Source of the DNA: Clostridium sp. CAG:524
Lineage (GTDB): Bacteria; Bacillota_I; Bacilli_A; RF39; UBA660
Reading direction: 5' to 3'
Length of the DNA stretch: 22,354 bases
NCBI GenBank assembly: GCA_000434555.1
Contig: FR880103.1
Span: 30,140 to 52,493, forward strand
The translations under genes and the position numbers were made by a program. Under the pieces are notes generated by a model. The model saw only the letters and a program-made list of their open reading frames with translations, did not search any database and was not told where the DNA came from. Numbering within the stretch: the first letter of the stretch is position 1; each line of letters starts with the position of its first letter. Positions 1 to 7,721 of this stretch are shown here, piece after piece.

Positions 1-119
1 AGTTCGCCACTTTTATATCTACTAATAACAGTTTCAGATAGACCTGAAGATTCTGATAACATTTTTTGTGAACAATTTAGTTCTTTTAGATATTTGTTTA
101 AAACTTCTTTAAAATTCAT
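1..119 (-). CDS. XRE-family helix-turn-helix regulator, N-terminus only
   Basis: A reading frame starts at the ATG complementary to 117-119 and runs off the left edge after 39 complete codons. The peptide begins MNFKEVLNKYLKELNCSQ and continues through KMLSESSGLSETVISRYKSG. That is the usual Cro/C1 (XRE) helix-turn-helix pattern: a helix, SQ-x-x-L-x-x-x-S-G-L-S as the turn, then the recognition helix ending R-Y-K-S-G-E. An AAAGGGA ribosome site lies upstream, and a TATAAT box and a TTGTTA box lie at suitable distances. The gene is divergent from the membrane-protein gene at 268, with an inverted repeat between the two promoters, so it may control itself and that gene. The effector or C-terminal part is outside the window. 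The family call is fairly sure; the target is inference. Confidence 0.75.
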   Translation of the reverse strand, partial: MNFKEVLNKYLKELNCSQKMLSESSGLSETVISRYKSGE

Positions 120-141
120 TATACATCGTCCCTTTGAAAGT

Positions 142-169
142 ATTATACAACATATTTAGGTTATAACAA
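142..169 (-). promoter_or_regulatory. Promoter of the XRE regulator
   Basis: On the minus strand TTGTTA (169-164) and TATAAT (147-142) are 16 bp apart. The predicted start of transcription is about 135, leaving a very short leader with AAAGGGA before the ATG at 119. Confidence 0.5.
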
Positions 170-173
170 ACCA

Positions 174-206
174 CTTACCATCAAAAACAATGTTTTTTGT
201 GGTAAG
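174..206. repeat. Inverted repeat between divergent promoters, candidate operator
   Basis: CTTACCA at 174-180 is matched by TGGTAAG at 200-206. The pairing continues inward (ACAAAAAC-like arm against GTTTTT) to a 3-base loop, with one G-T pair and one mismatch. The element ends 5 bp before the -35 box of the rightward promoter and starts 5 bp beyond the -35 box of the leftward one. It does not follow the end of any visible gene, so an operator is more likely than a terminator. Binding by the adjacent XRE protein is inference. Confidence 0.5.
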
Positions 207-210
207 ATAG

Positions 211-239
211 TTGTTCTTTGTATTATTTCAAATTATAAT
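211..239 (+). promoter_or_regulatory. Promoter of the 268-2286 unit
   Basis: TTGTTC (211-216) and TATAAT (234-239) are separated by 17 bp. Transcription would begin near 246, just before the GGAAGGAG ribosome site at 248-255. Confidence 0.6.
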
Positions 240-267
240 TATAAATAGGAAGGAGTAACTTGATATT

Positions 268-1350
268 ATGAAAATTGGAAAACTAAATATTTCTAAAAAA
301 AATCTTATTATAATTGTTATTGTTATTTTTGTTATTATAGGAGGAATTATTTTGCTTACTAAAGGTGGTAATAATGGTAAAGGAGTATTTTATAATCCAG
401 ATAAAAATATTAAAATAGCCAAATCTAAAGCAAATCAAATAGAATTTGAAGATTATTCAATCAATGAGTTTTCTATAAAGAAACCAAAGGGATGGAAAGT
501 TGATACAATTGGTGATTATATCCATTATACTATTAAAGTGTATGATCCAAATAATCCTGCTTATCAGTTTTTCTTAAACATGAAAACTGAAGGGTATAAC
601 AAATCTGTAGACGCTAAAAGATGGCAACAAAAATACTATCCGAATAATCCATTTGCTAAAGCTAGTGTAATAGCTACTAAAAATACGGAAGGATTTTATA
701 AAATATTTAATGATTTAGGTACTTTAAATAATACTAACACATTTACATTTCCAACATTAACTGATTTTACTGTAATTGATAATTTAGGTAAAGCTAGTTT
801 AGGTGGAGATATGTTAAGAGCAACATTTAAAGATGCAAATGGTAAAGAGGGAGAAGGAATATTTACTGCTTATGTATATGATGTGGGTCCTTATTATGTA
901 CTAGAAAATATAATATCTGGTAAACAAATAGATATACAATACTTAAATGTATATGACGCTATCTTTATTACAGCACCAAAAGATGAATTTATTGATTGGC
1001 AAGACACATTGAATACTATTTGTTCTTCACTAAAATTTACAGATACATTTATAAATGGATTTAATCAACAACAAGATGCAGTTATGAAGAACTTTCAACA
1101 AATTAGAGCTATAGGAAATGAGATAAGTGATGGAATAATGGATTCATGGAATAAGAGAAATACATCTTTTGATATCATGAGTCAAAAGCAAAGTGATGCA
1201 ACACTTGGATATGAAAGAGTATATGATACTGAAACTAATGAAATATATAAAGCATATAATGGATTTACTGATGATTATGATGGAGAAAGATACAAACCTA
1301 TAACTGATGATATGTATTCAAAAAAGACAAGTGGCATTATAGAAAAGTAG
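268..1350 (+). CDS. Membrane-anchored protein of unknown function
   Basis: 360 residues. A short basic N-terminus is followed by one hydrophobic segment at about residues 12-31 (rich in Ile and Val). The remaining ~325 residues have no further membrane segment and should lie outside the cell. The body has an early stretch FSIKKPKGWKV, resembling lipoprotein-like domains that start with a short beta strand and a PxGW turn. The tail from residue 313 (LGYERVYDTETNEIYKAYNG) is a tyrosine- and aspartate-rich motif that I have the impression of having seen in other Firmicute surface proteins, but I cannot name its family. The start is the ATG 12 bases after GGAAGGAG. The gene is the first of a unit with 1357-2286, only 6 bases downstream, whose product has the same one-anchor layout. 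Function unknown. Confidence 0.8.
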   Translation: MKIGKLNISKKNLIIIVIVIFVIIGGIILLTKGGNNGKGVFYNPDKNIKIAKSKANQIEFEDYSINEFSIKKPKGWKVDTIGDYIHYTIKVYDPNNPAYQFFLNMKTEGYNKSVDAKRWQQKYYPNNPFAKASVIATKNTEGFYKIFNDLGTLNNTNTFTFPTLTDFTVIDNLGKASLGGDMLRATFKDANGKEGEGIFTAYVYDVGPYYVLENIISGKQIDIQYLNVYDAIFITAPKDEFIDWQDTLNTICSSLKFTDTFINGFNQQQDAVMKNFQQIRAIGNEISDGIMDSWNKRNTSFDIMSQKQSDATLGYERVYDTETNEIYKAYNGFTDDYDGERYKPITDDMYSKKTSGIIEK

Positions 1351-1356
1351 GTTAAT

Positions 1357-2286
1357 ATGACAAAGAAAAATAAAAAAATAATTTATGCCATAATAGGAAT
1401 TATTATATTAATAGCTATTATAATTATTGTTGCTATTATAAGTAATAAACCAATGTTAATAGACCATACGCCTCCAGAAGCACAGTCTATTATAGAAGCA
1501 CTAAAAAAGAAATATCCAGATAAAGATTATAAAAAATTAAATGATGGAAAGTTTTTAAATGAAGATACTTCATTTAGTAAATATTCATTTATAAATAATA
1601 ATTCTATATATATATTTAATCCTAATAAATTAGATAATGGTGAATTTGTTTACAAAAAAGTATATGATATAGATAAAAGTATTAAGGTTATGAATATTTG
1701 TCCAAATTTTGGAGCAGATATAAAGTTTTATGATTATAACGATAGAATATATACTTTACATGATAATAATACAGATAATAAAATTATAGATAGTTATGAT
1801 ATGTATTTAAATGCAAATTATAGACTTAGTGACTATCTTAAATGGAACTATTCAACTGAGTTTCTTGGTAAAAAAGTTGATTATGATTTTATGTCAGAAT
1901 ATGCTTATGTAAAAGATAATATTTTATATGTCAAAAATTATGGAAACGAAAAGTATCCTACTCTTGAAAAAGTAAATGGTAATTATGAAAGTGAAAAAAT
2001 AATTAGAATATATAATGAGAGAATTCTTAAAACTGATAAAGGATTTTATGAATTAATGAATTATTTTGATACTAATTTAAATAAAACAATTACTACTACA
2101 GTAAAAATTAATATGTTAACTAATTATTATGATGAAGTATTAACATTCACATATAAATATGTAATATTAAAAGATTATACTCTTATACCTATAAATGATA
2201 TTATGGAAAATAGAGCCCAAGAGTATTCGTATGATTATTTTATAAGTAGATTTAATTATATGAGTGATGTTAGGTATGAAGAGTGA
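1357..2286 (+). CDS. Membrane-anchored protein of unknown function
   Basis: 309 residues. After a basic start (MTKKNKK) there is one long hydrophobic anchor at about residues 8-30, then a tyrosine-, asparagine- and lysine-rich extracytoplasmic region with no recognisable catalytic motif. It follows the previous gene by 6 bases with only a weak ribosome site (GTAGG), so it is probably co-transcribed and perhaps translationally coupled. It ends in TGA, evidence that TGA is a stop here. The frame past its stop is a decayed coding relic, so the unit may once have been longer. No function can be assigned; a partner of the preceding protein at the membrane surface is inference. Confidence 0.75.
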   Translation: MTKKNKKIIYAIIGIIILIAIIIIVAIISNKPMLIDHTPPEAQSIIEALKKKYPDKDYKKLNDGKFLNEDTSFSKYSFINNNSIYIFNPNKLDNGEFVYKKVYDIDKSIKVMNICPNFGADIKFYDYNDRIYTLHDNNTDNKIIDSYDMYLNANYRLSDYLKWNYSTEFLGKKVDYDFMSEYAYVKDNILYVKNYGNEKYPTLEKVNGNYESEKIIRIYNERILKTDKGFYELMNYFDTNLNKTITTTVKINMLTNYYDEVLTFTYKYVILKDYTLIPINDIMENRAQEYSYDYFISRFNYMSDVRYEE

Positions 2287-2300
2287 TGAGAAGAGGGTAA

Positions 2301-2508
2301 CATAGAGAAAAATATAAAATAATAGATGAAAACACAGATAAAGAATTTGAAAAAGATACTAAAATAAAAGAAGAAAATGGTTATGAAAGATATAAAAATA
2401 TAAAAATATAAAAATATAACTTTATATGCTTCTTAGATTAAAAATAATGAAGTTAATGAAATTAAAAATGATGGTGAAGTAAAAGCAAGTATCATATTTG
2501 ATAAATAA
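2301..2508 (+). pseudogene. Decayed coding relic with frameshift and stop
   Basis: From 2301 an open frame without a start codon reads a hydrophilic peptide (YKIIDENTDKEFEKDTKIKE, then ENGYERYKNI) and hits TAA at 2409. Beyond an ATAAAAAT-type tandem repeat the other forward frame continues with LYAS, a TAG at 2434, then IKNNEVNEIKNDGEVKASII and a TAA at 2506. The composition matches neighbouring genes. A single gene broken by slippage in the repeat plus a nonsense change explains it, and the terminator directly after it supports an old gene end. The family is not recognised. Confidence 0.45.
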
Positions 2509-2518
2509 ATTAAAATAT

Positions 2519-2547
2519 GAGTTAGATTATTAATCTAGCTCTTTTTT
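2519..2547 (+). terminator. Rho-independent terminator
   Basis: GAGTTAGATT (2519-2528) pairs with AATCTAGCTC (2532-2541) over 10 bp with one G-T pair, a 3-base loop, and then TTTTTT. It closes the unit that starts at 268. Confidence 0.85.
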
Positions 2548-2862
2548 GATCTTATAAGAAAGCTTATATAAAAATTTAATTATTTTCTTACTATATTATT
2601 TAATAACATTGTTAAAAGATAATAAAAAAATATAATTTATACAAATTTAATATAAATATGGTAAAATAATATATAGATTGAACATAAACGTACAGTTTAT
2701 AAAAAGTTAGAAATATGGATAAAAGAATGCAATAATACTATGCAGTATATAATTTATGATTATAATAATTTAAATTATCATAAACAACAATAAAATATTA
2801 CAAAAAACTATTGAGGTTTTAATAATGAACTATTAGTAATTTTAAAAAGTGGGGTGAATATT
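2548..2862 (+). other. Intergenic leader of the epimerase-copA unit
   Basis: This AT-rich stretch has no convincing reading frame. TATAAT sequences occur at 2748-2753 and 2761-2766, but neither has a good -35 box at the right distance, so I cannot place the promoter firmly. The last part holds the ribosome site GTGGGGTG (2849-2856), 6 bases before the ATG at 2863. I saw no copper-repressor (CopY or CsoR type) operator that I could recognise. Confidence 0.4.
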
Positions 2863-3882
2863 ATGAAAAAAATTTATATTGTAACAGGAGCAAATGGATT
2901 TTTAGGAAACAATATTATAAGAAGATTAGAGAAGGATAGTAATAATGAAATTAGGGCATTTGTTTTAAAAAATGATTCCATAAAATCACTAGAAGATTTA
3001 AAATGCAAGATATATTATGGTGATATAACTAAAAAAGAATCATTGACACCTATTTTTGAAAATATTAATAATAATGAAGTATATGTAATTCATTGTGCGG
3101 CAGTAGTATATATAAAATCTAAATATAATCAACTTATATATGATGTTAACGTTAATGGCACTAAAAATATAATAGATAAAGTTTTAAAAGCAAAAGCAAA
3201 ACTTATCTATATAAGTAGTGTTCATGCAATTCCAGAAAAAAATAATAATGAGTTAATAACTGAAGTAAATAATTTTAATCCAGATGATGTTTATGGACTA
3301 TATGCAAAAACAAAAGCAGAGGCAGCAATGTATGTAATGAGAGCAGTAAAAAATAGAAATTTAAATGCTTGTATTATTCATCCTTCGGGAATTATAGGTC
3401 CAAATGATTTTGGTAATAGTCATCTAACTGAATTAGTAAAAGAAGTATCAAATGGTAAACTAATTGCTTGTGTAAAAGGAGGATATGATTTCGTTGATGT
3501 TAGAGATGTAGTAGATGGTATTATTAGTGCTTGTGAAAAAGATAATAATGGTGAATGCTATATCTTATCTAATAAATATATAACTATTAAAGAACTATCT
3601 GATTTAATTTGTGATGTGAAAGGAAGAAAAAGAATTAAATTAGTACTACCAATAGGTCTTGCAAAGTTAATAGCACCTATATTTGAAATGTATTATAATT
3701 TAAAAAAACAAACACCTCTTTTCACAAAATATTCATTATATACATTATCTTCAAATTCAAACTTTAGTAATAAAAAAGCAAAAAAAGAATTAGGTTTTAA
3801 AAATAGAAATATGAAAAATACAATTGAAGATACTATTGAATGGCTTAATAAGCAAAAAATACAATGTAGAAAGAAAGAATAA
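2863..3882 (+). CDS. NAD(P)-dependent epimerase/dehydratase (extended SDR)
   Basis: 339 residues. Residues 8-15 (TGANGFLG) are the glycine-rich nucleotide-binding turn of extended short-chain dehydrogenases. Y147 and K151 (YAKTK) form the catalytic YxxxK pair, and the stretch IYISSVHA before them supplies the usual serine. The overall pattern resembles 3-beta-hydroxysteroid dehydrogenase/dihydroflavonol reductase-like or sugar-nucleotide epimerase members; the substrate cannot be read from the sequence. I start at ATG 2863, 6 bases after GGGGTG, rather than at the GTG 2854, which lies inside that ribosome site. The stop is 2 bases before copA, so the two are probably one transcript, an odd pairing for which I see no biochemical reason. 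Confidence 0.85.
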   Translation: MKKIYIVTGANGFLGNNIIRRLEKDSNNEIRAFVLKNDSIKSLEDLKCKIYYGDITKKESLTPIFENINNNEVYVIHCAAVVYIKSKYNQLIYDVNVNGTKNIIDKVLKAKAKLIYISSVHAIPEKNNNELITEVNNFNPDDVYGLYAKTKAEAAMYVMRAVKNRNLNACIIHPSGIIGPNDFGNSHLTELVKEVSNGKLIACVKGGYDFVDVRDVVDGIISACEKDNNGECYILSNKYITIKELSDLICDVKGRKRIKLVLPIGLAKLIAPIFEMYYNLKKQTPLFTKYSLYTLSSNSNFSNKKAKKELGFKNRNMKNTIEDTIEWLNKQKIQCRKKE

Positions 3883-3884
3883 AT

Positions 3885-6086
3885 ATGAAAAAAATAATTT
3901 TAAAAATAGAAGGTATGACATGTAGTGCTTGCTCTTCAAGTTTAGAAAAATACTTATTAAAACAAGAAGGAATAGATGATGCTTTAGTTAACTTAGTAAT
4001 GTCTTCAGCGAGTATAACTTATGAAGACAATATTACGATAGAAGATTTAAATAGATTTGTAAGTGAAGCAGGATTTAAATCACTAGGTCTTTACAATGAA
4101 AATGAAGACAAAGATAATAACAAAACAAAATATTTCATTGTGAATGGAATACTTGCATTATTAGTTCTATATATTTCTATGTCACACATGATACATTTAC
4201 CTGTAATACCATTCTTAGATATGATAAATTATCCAGTAAATTATTCAGTATGTCTATTTATATTTAGTTTATATTTTATATATTTTGGTAGAGATATTAT
4301 CATAAGTGGAATTAAGAATATTAAATATAAATCACCTAATATGGATACTCTTGTTACTTTAGGAGTTGTTTCTAGTTTCATATTTAGTACATTTAATATG
4401 ATAATGATATTAAAAGGAAATAATGAATATGTAGAAAATCTATATTTTGAAAGTGTATGTATCATTTTATATTTAATTAAGTTTGGTAGATATATAGATG
4501 GTATTAGTAAAGAAAAGACTAAAGATACTATAAAAGGACTTGTAACAATTACTCCAAATAAAGCAATATTATTTATTAATAATAAAGAGAAAAAAGTATC
4601 TATTGATGAAGTTAAAAAGGGAGATATATTGATAGTTAAGCCAGGAAATAGGTTTGCCGTTGATGGAGTTATCGTTAAAGGTAGTATACATGTGGATGAA
4701 TCATTTATTAGTGGTGAATCTATTCCAATTAAAAAAAGTATAAATGATAAAGTAGTTGCAGGTTCTATAAATTTAGATGGAGAAGTTTTATATAAAGCAG
4801 AGAATATAGGTAGGGATTCAACTATATCAGAAATAGTAAGGTTAGTAGTTGAAGCAACTAATACGAAAGCACCTATTGCTAGAATTGCTGATAAAGTAAG
4901 TGGAATATTTGTTCCAGTAGTTATCTTTATAGCACTATTAACTTTAATTATACATTTAATATTAGGTGCTAGCTTTAATGAATCAATTGTTTACTTTGTA
5001 ACTGTTCTTGTTTGTGCATGCCCTTGTGCTTTAGGTCTTGCAACACCACTTGCGATAGTAGTAAGTGAAGGATTATGTGCTAAAAATGGAATATTAGTTA
5101 AAAAGTCAGAAATACTTGAAAATGTAAATAAAATAGATGTAATAGTATTTGATAAAACAGGAACATTAACTTATGGAAACTTAAGAATATCAAAAATAAT
5201 AAATAAATCTAATTATAGTGATAATGATTTAATAGAAATAGTTTCATCATTAGAAAATAAGACGGCTCATCCAATAGCAAGTTCTTTTAAGGAATATTCT
5301 AAAACTAATAATTTAAAATCTTTAGATGTAGATGATTTTAAAAATATTGCAGGAATAGGACTAAGTGGAACAATTAATGATAAATCTTATTTAATTGGAA
5401 ACAATAAATTATTTGATAAATATAAGATAAATAATAATATGTTATGTGAAGAAAAGAAATTATCTTTAGATGGTAATAGTATTGTTTATGTTATAGAAGA
5501 TAAGAAAGTTATTGGACTTATTGGAGTAAAAGATATAATTAGAGATAATGCTAAAAATGTAATAAATAAATTAAAAAATATAGATAAAAGAATAATTATG
5601 CTTACTGGTGATAATGAAATTACAGCAGATATAATTGCTAAAAGTATAGGTATTAAAGAAGTAATAGCGAATGTATCACCTAAAGATAAATCAAATAAAA
5701 TTAAAGAACTTAAAAATAAAGGTTTTAAAGTAATGATGGTAGGAGATGGAATAAATGATGCACCTAGTTTATCACTTGCTGATATAGGTGTTAGTTTAAA
5801 TTCAGCCATTGATATTGCTGTTGATTCTGCTGATGTTATATTAATGAGAAATGATTTAAATTCAATATATAATTTATTTGACATAGGTAAAAAAACACTT
5901 GGTAATATAAAAGAAAATCTATTTTGGGCATTTTTCTATAATGTTTGTATGATACCAATCTCATGTGGATTATTTGAATTTATAAATATAACAATGAATC
6001 CAATGATTGCTGGACTTGCTATGACATTATCAAGTTTTACTGTTATTATAAATGCATTAAGATTAAAAAGATGGAAGGAGAGATAA
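3885..6086 (+). CDS. copA: Copper-exporting P-type ATPase
   Basis: 733 residues, a normal length for a P1B-type ATPase with one metal-binding domain. Residues 1-70 are a heavy-metal-associated domain with the GMTCSAC site (C13 and C16). Membrane segments follow, then the actuator loop (SGESIP). The CPC metal site in the membrane is at 379-381 (CACPCALGLATP). The phosphorylated aspartate is D423 in DKTGT, the His-Pro nucleotide motif is at 462-463, and GDGINDAP starts at 620. These residues indicate ATP-driven export of Cu(I); Ag(I) is also commonly carried by this family. The gene for a CopZ-like protein starts 3 bases after the stop. No copper-sensing repressor gene is visible in the window, so control must come from elsewhere. 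Confidence 0.95.
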   Translation: MKKIILKIEGMTCSACSSSLEKYLLKQEGIDDALVNLVMSSASITYEDNITIEDLNRFVSEAGFKSLGLYNENEDKDNNKTKYFIVNGILALLVLYISMSHMIHLPVIPFLDMINYPVNYSVCLFIFSLYFIYFGRDIIISGIKNIKYKSPNMDTLVTLGVVSSFIFSTFNMIMILKGNNEYVENLYFESVCIILYLIKFGRYIDGISKEKTKDTIKGLVTITPNKAILFINNKEKKVSIDEVKKGDILIVKPGNRFAVDGVIVKGSIHVDESFISGESIPIKKSINDKVVAGSINLDGEVLYKAENIGRDSTISEIVRLVVEATNTKAPIARIADKVSGIFVPVVIFIALLTLIIHLILGASFNESIVYFVTVLVCACPCALGLATPLAIVVSEGLCAKNGILVKKSEILENVNKIDVIVFDKTGTLTYGNLRISKIINKSNYSDNDLIEIVSSLENKTAHPIASSFKEYSKTNNLKSLDVDDFKNIAGIGLSGTINDKSYLIGNNKLFDKYKINNNMLCEEKKLSLDGNSIVYVIEDKKVIGLIGVKDIIRDNAKNVINKLKNIDKRIIMLTGDNEITADIIAKSIGIKEVIANVSPKDKSNKIKELKNKGFKVMMVGDGINDAPSLSLADIGVSLNSAIDIAVDSADVILMRNDLNSIYNLFDIGKKTLGNIKENLFWAFFYNVCMIPISCGLFEFINITMNPMIAGLAMTLSSFTVIINALRLKRWKER

Positions 6087-6089
6087 TTT

Positions 6090-6320
6090 ATGTTTAACAA
6101 AAAAATTAAAAAAGTAATTACTATTGAAGGGATGATGTGTGAACACTGTAAGGAAAAAGTTGAAAAATCATTATTAAAATTAGATGGTATTACTAAAGTA
6201 AAAATTAATTTAAAAGACAAAACAGCAACAATATATTCAAGTGTAAGTATTCCTGATGAAGATATAATTGATACAATAAATAAGTTAGATTATAAAGTTA
6301 CTTCTATAGAAAAAGATTAG
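6090..6320 (+). CDS. copZ: Copper chaperone, heavy-metal-associated domain
   Basis: 76 residues, almost entirely one HMA fold: a short basic N-terminus, then TIEGMMCEHCKEKVEKSL with the CxxC metal site, and the alternating strands expected up to the end. It is the size of CopZ proteins, which hand Cu(I) to CopA in the cytoplasm. It lies directly after copA with the ribosome site GGAAGGAGA at 6074-6082, overlapping copA's end. The site is M-x-C-x-x-C with a His between the cysteines (CEHC), as in many bacterial CopZ proteins. The role is inferred from family and position. Confidence 0.88.
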   Translation: MFNKKIKKVITIEGMMCEHCKEKVEKSLLKLDGITKVKINLKDKTATIYSSVSIPDEDIIDTINKLDYKVTSIEKD

Positions 6321-6489
6321 TATATTTATAATATGCATATTACTAAGTTATGAATATGAAAATGTAACGATAGGTTTACTTGCTGTTAAAGATTCAAAAG
6401 GAAATGTAAAAGTTGTAGTAAACACTTGTCAGTCATGTGGTGGTTCTCCATATACATATTTTGTTCAAGTAGGAGATAAAATACTGTGA
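6316..6489 (+). pseudogene. Remnant of a DUF2318-type metal-related protein
   Basis: Frame +1 relative to copZ reads a short hydrophobic stretch (SIFIICILLS) and then YEYENVTIGLLAVKDSKGN and VKVVVNTCQSCGGSPYTYFV, ending QVGDKIL and TGA at 6487. The NTCQxC...SPYxYFVQ-GD pattern is what I know from DUF2318 proteins, which are found with iron or copper transport genes and normally continue with a second cysteine pair (CQNCG). Here the codon expected to be Cys is TGA, followed in the same frame by CAA AAT TAA, so the second pair is lost. There is no ATG, GTG or TTG start in frame. A dead, truncated gene within the copper cluster is the best reading. Confidence 0.55.
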
Positions 6490-6527
6490 CAAAATTAATA
6501 TAAATAATAAATTAAGGAGGAAAGTTT

Positions 6528-7049
6528 ATGAATGAAACAATTAAAAATTTAATTGAAAGAAGAAGTTGTAGAAAATATAAAAGTGAACAAATAAAAGATG
6601 AAGAGTTAAATCTTATATTAAAAGCTGGAGAATATGCACCAAGCGGTATGGGCATGCAATCTCCAAAAATGGTTGTATTACAAAATAAATCAATGATAGA
6701 AAGACTATCAAAATTAAATGCTAAAATTATGAATAGAGATGTTGATCCTTTTTATGGAGCACCAACAGTAATAGTAGTTCTTGCTGATAAAACAAAAATG
6801 ACATATATCGAAGATGCGAGTTTAGTTTTAGGAAATCTAATGAATGCTGCTCATAGTTTAGGTATTGGTTCTTGTTGGATACACAGAGCAAAAGAAGAAT
6901 TTGAAACTGAAGAAGGAAAAGAATTACTAAAGGAATGGAACATTTCTGATAACTATGTTGGAATAGGGCATTGTATACTAGGTTATATTGAGGGAAATTT
7001 ATCTGTACCTAAACCTAGAAAAGAAGATTATGTAACAATAATAAAATAA
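6528..7049 (+). CDS. Nitroreductase family protein (FMN-dependent)
   Basis: 173 residues, typical of the smaller nitroreductase-family enzymes. The N-terminus LIERRSCRKYKSEQI carries the arginines and serine that usually hold the FMN phosphate. APSGMGMQSPKMVVL is the conserved flavin-contacting stretch, and LGIGSCWIHRA near residue 118 matches the later conserved loop. Members reduce nitro compounds, quinones or flavins with NAD(P)H; the physiological substrate cannot be told. The start is set by an excellent ribosome site (AAGGAGG, 6514-6520). It follows the copper genes on the same strand with no clear terminator between, so it may belong to the same transcript; a link to redox stress from copper is inference. 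Confidence 0.9.
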   Translation: MNETIKNLIERRSCRKYKSEQIKDEELNLILKAGEYAPSGMGMQSPKMVVLQNKSMIERLSKLNAKIMNRDVDPFYGAPTVIVVLADKTKMTYIEDASLVLGNLMNAAHSLGIGSCWIHRAKEEFETEEGKELLKEWNISDNYVGIGHCILGYIEGNLSVPKPRKEDYVTIIK

Positions 7050-7166
7050 ATAAATAGTTATAAAAAAGATTTAATTATCTACTTTTATGATAAAAAAATA
7101 AATAAATTTAAATTTTATGCAATAATTTTATTGTTTAAAACATTATTATAATGAGAGGAGTAAAAT

Positions 7167-7721
7167 ATGCAATATATATTGAAGTTAGATAACAATATAT
7201 CATTAGATAATTATATTAAAGATATTGCTAAAGGTAATATGAGCGCTCTAGAAATGCTCTATAATAATACAAGAACAATTGTATTTGGATATGCATTTTC
7301 TATTTTAAAAAATATTACTGAAGCAGAAGATGTAATGCAAGATGTTTATCTTAATGTATATAAACATGCAAATTTATATTCTTCTAAAAATAAGCCATTA
7401 TCTTGGATTATAACCATAACTAGAAATTTATCTTTAGAAAAAATTAGAAAAAATAAAAGAATGACTTATGACAATATAGATACATTAGAACATTTACTTA
7501 AAGCAAAAGATATTTCATACGATAAAGTTCTTTTAAAAACAATATTAGAAGAACTCAATGATGAAGAAAGACAAATTATAATATTAAATTCTATGTGTGG
7601 TTTTACTTTTTTAGAGATTGGAAGAATGTTAAATTTAAAGTTATCAACAGTACTCTCAAAATATAATAGAACTATTAAAAAAGTTCGTAATAAATATAAG
7701 GAGGCAATTAATGAAAAATAA
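7167..7721 (+). CDS. ECF-type RNA polymerase sigma factor
   Basis: 184 residues, the usual ECF length. Region 2 is at about residues 25-90 (LEMLYNNTRTIVFGYAF, then EAEDVMQDVYLNVY and the PLSWIITITRNLSLEKIRK core-binding and -10 helix). Region 4 is at about 128-178 (LNDEERQIIILNSMCGFTFL, then EIGRMLNLKLSTVLSKYNR, the -35 helix-turn-helix). Region 3 is absent, as in all ECF factors. The ribosome site is AGAGGAG. Its last 11 bases overlap the next gene, which encodes a membrane protein with an RsgI-like domain, the normal arrangement of a sigma factor with its own anti-sigma factor. It should be held at the membrane until an outside signal releases it; the signal is unknown. Confidence 0.88.
   Translation: MQYILKLDNNISLDNYIKDIAKGNMSALEMLYNNTRTIVFGYAFSILKNITEAEDVMQDVYLNVYKHANLYSSKNKPLSWIITITRNLSLEKIRKNKRMTYDNIDTLEHLLKAKDISYDKVLLKTILEELNDEERQIIILNSMCGFTFLEIGRMLNLKLSTVLSKYNRTIKKVRNKYKEAINEK

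Noticed and set aside
174..206. Inverted repeat as a terminator
   Set aside because: No gene on either strand ends before it, and it lies between divergent promoters.
2854..2862. GTG at 2854 as start of the SDR enzyme
   Set aside because: It lies inside the ribosome site GTGGGGTG; ATG 2863 is 6 bases downstream at a normal distance and begins the Rossmann fold correctly (MKKIYIVTG).
5486..5884. Open frame on the minus strand inside copA
   Set aside because: It is a mirror of the strongly conserved ATPase frame, without a ribosome site or recognisable domain. The same holds for antisense frames at 4241-4465, 5936-6220, 9482-9700, 11006-11242, 13824-14117 and 16826-17083.
6487..6489. TGA read as Trp or selenocysteine in the DUF2318 relic
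   Set aside because: TGG encodes Trp throughout and TGA ends several intact genes here. A TAA follows two codons later and no in-frame start exists, so a dead gene is simpler.
7147..7152. TATAAT before the ECF sigma gene as its promoter
   Set aside because: It would start transcription within or beyond the ribosome site, and no -35 box is correctly placed; the true promoter could not be located.
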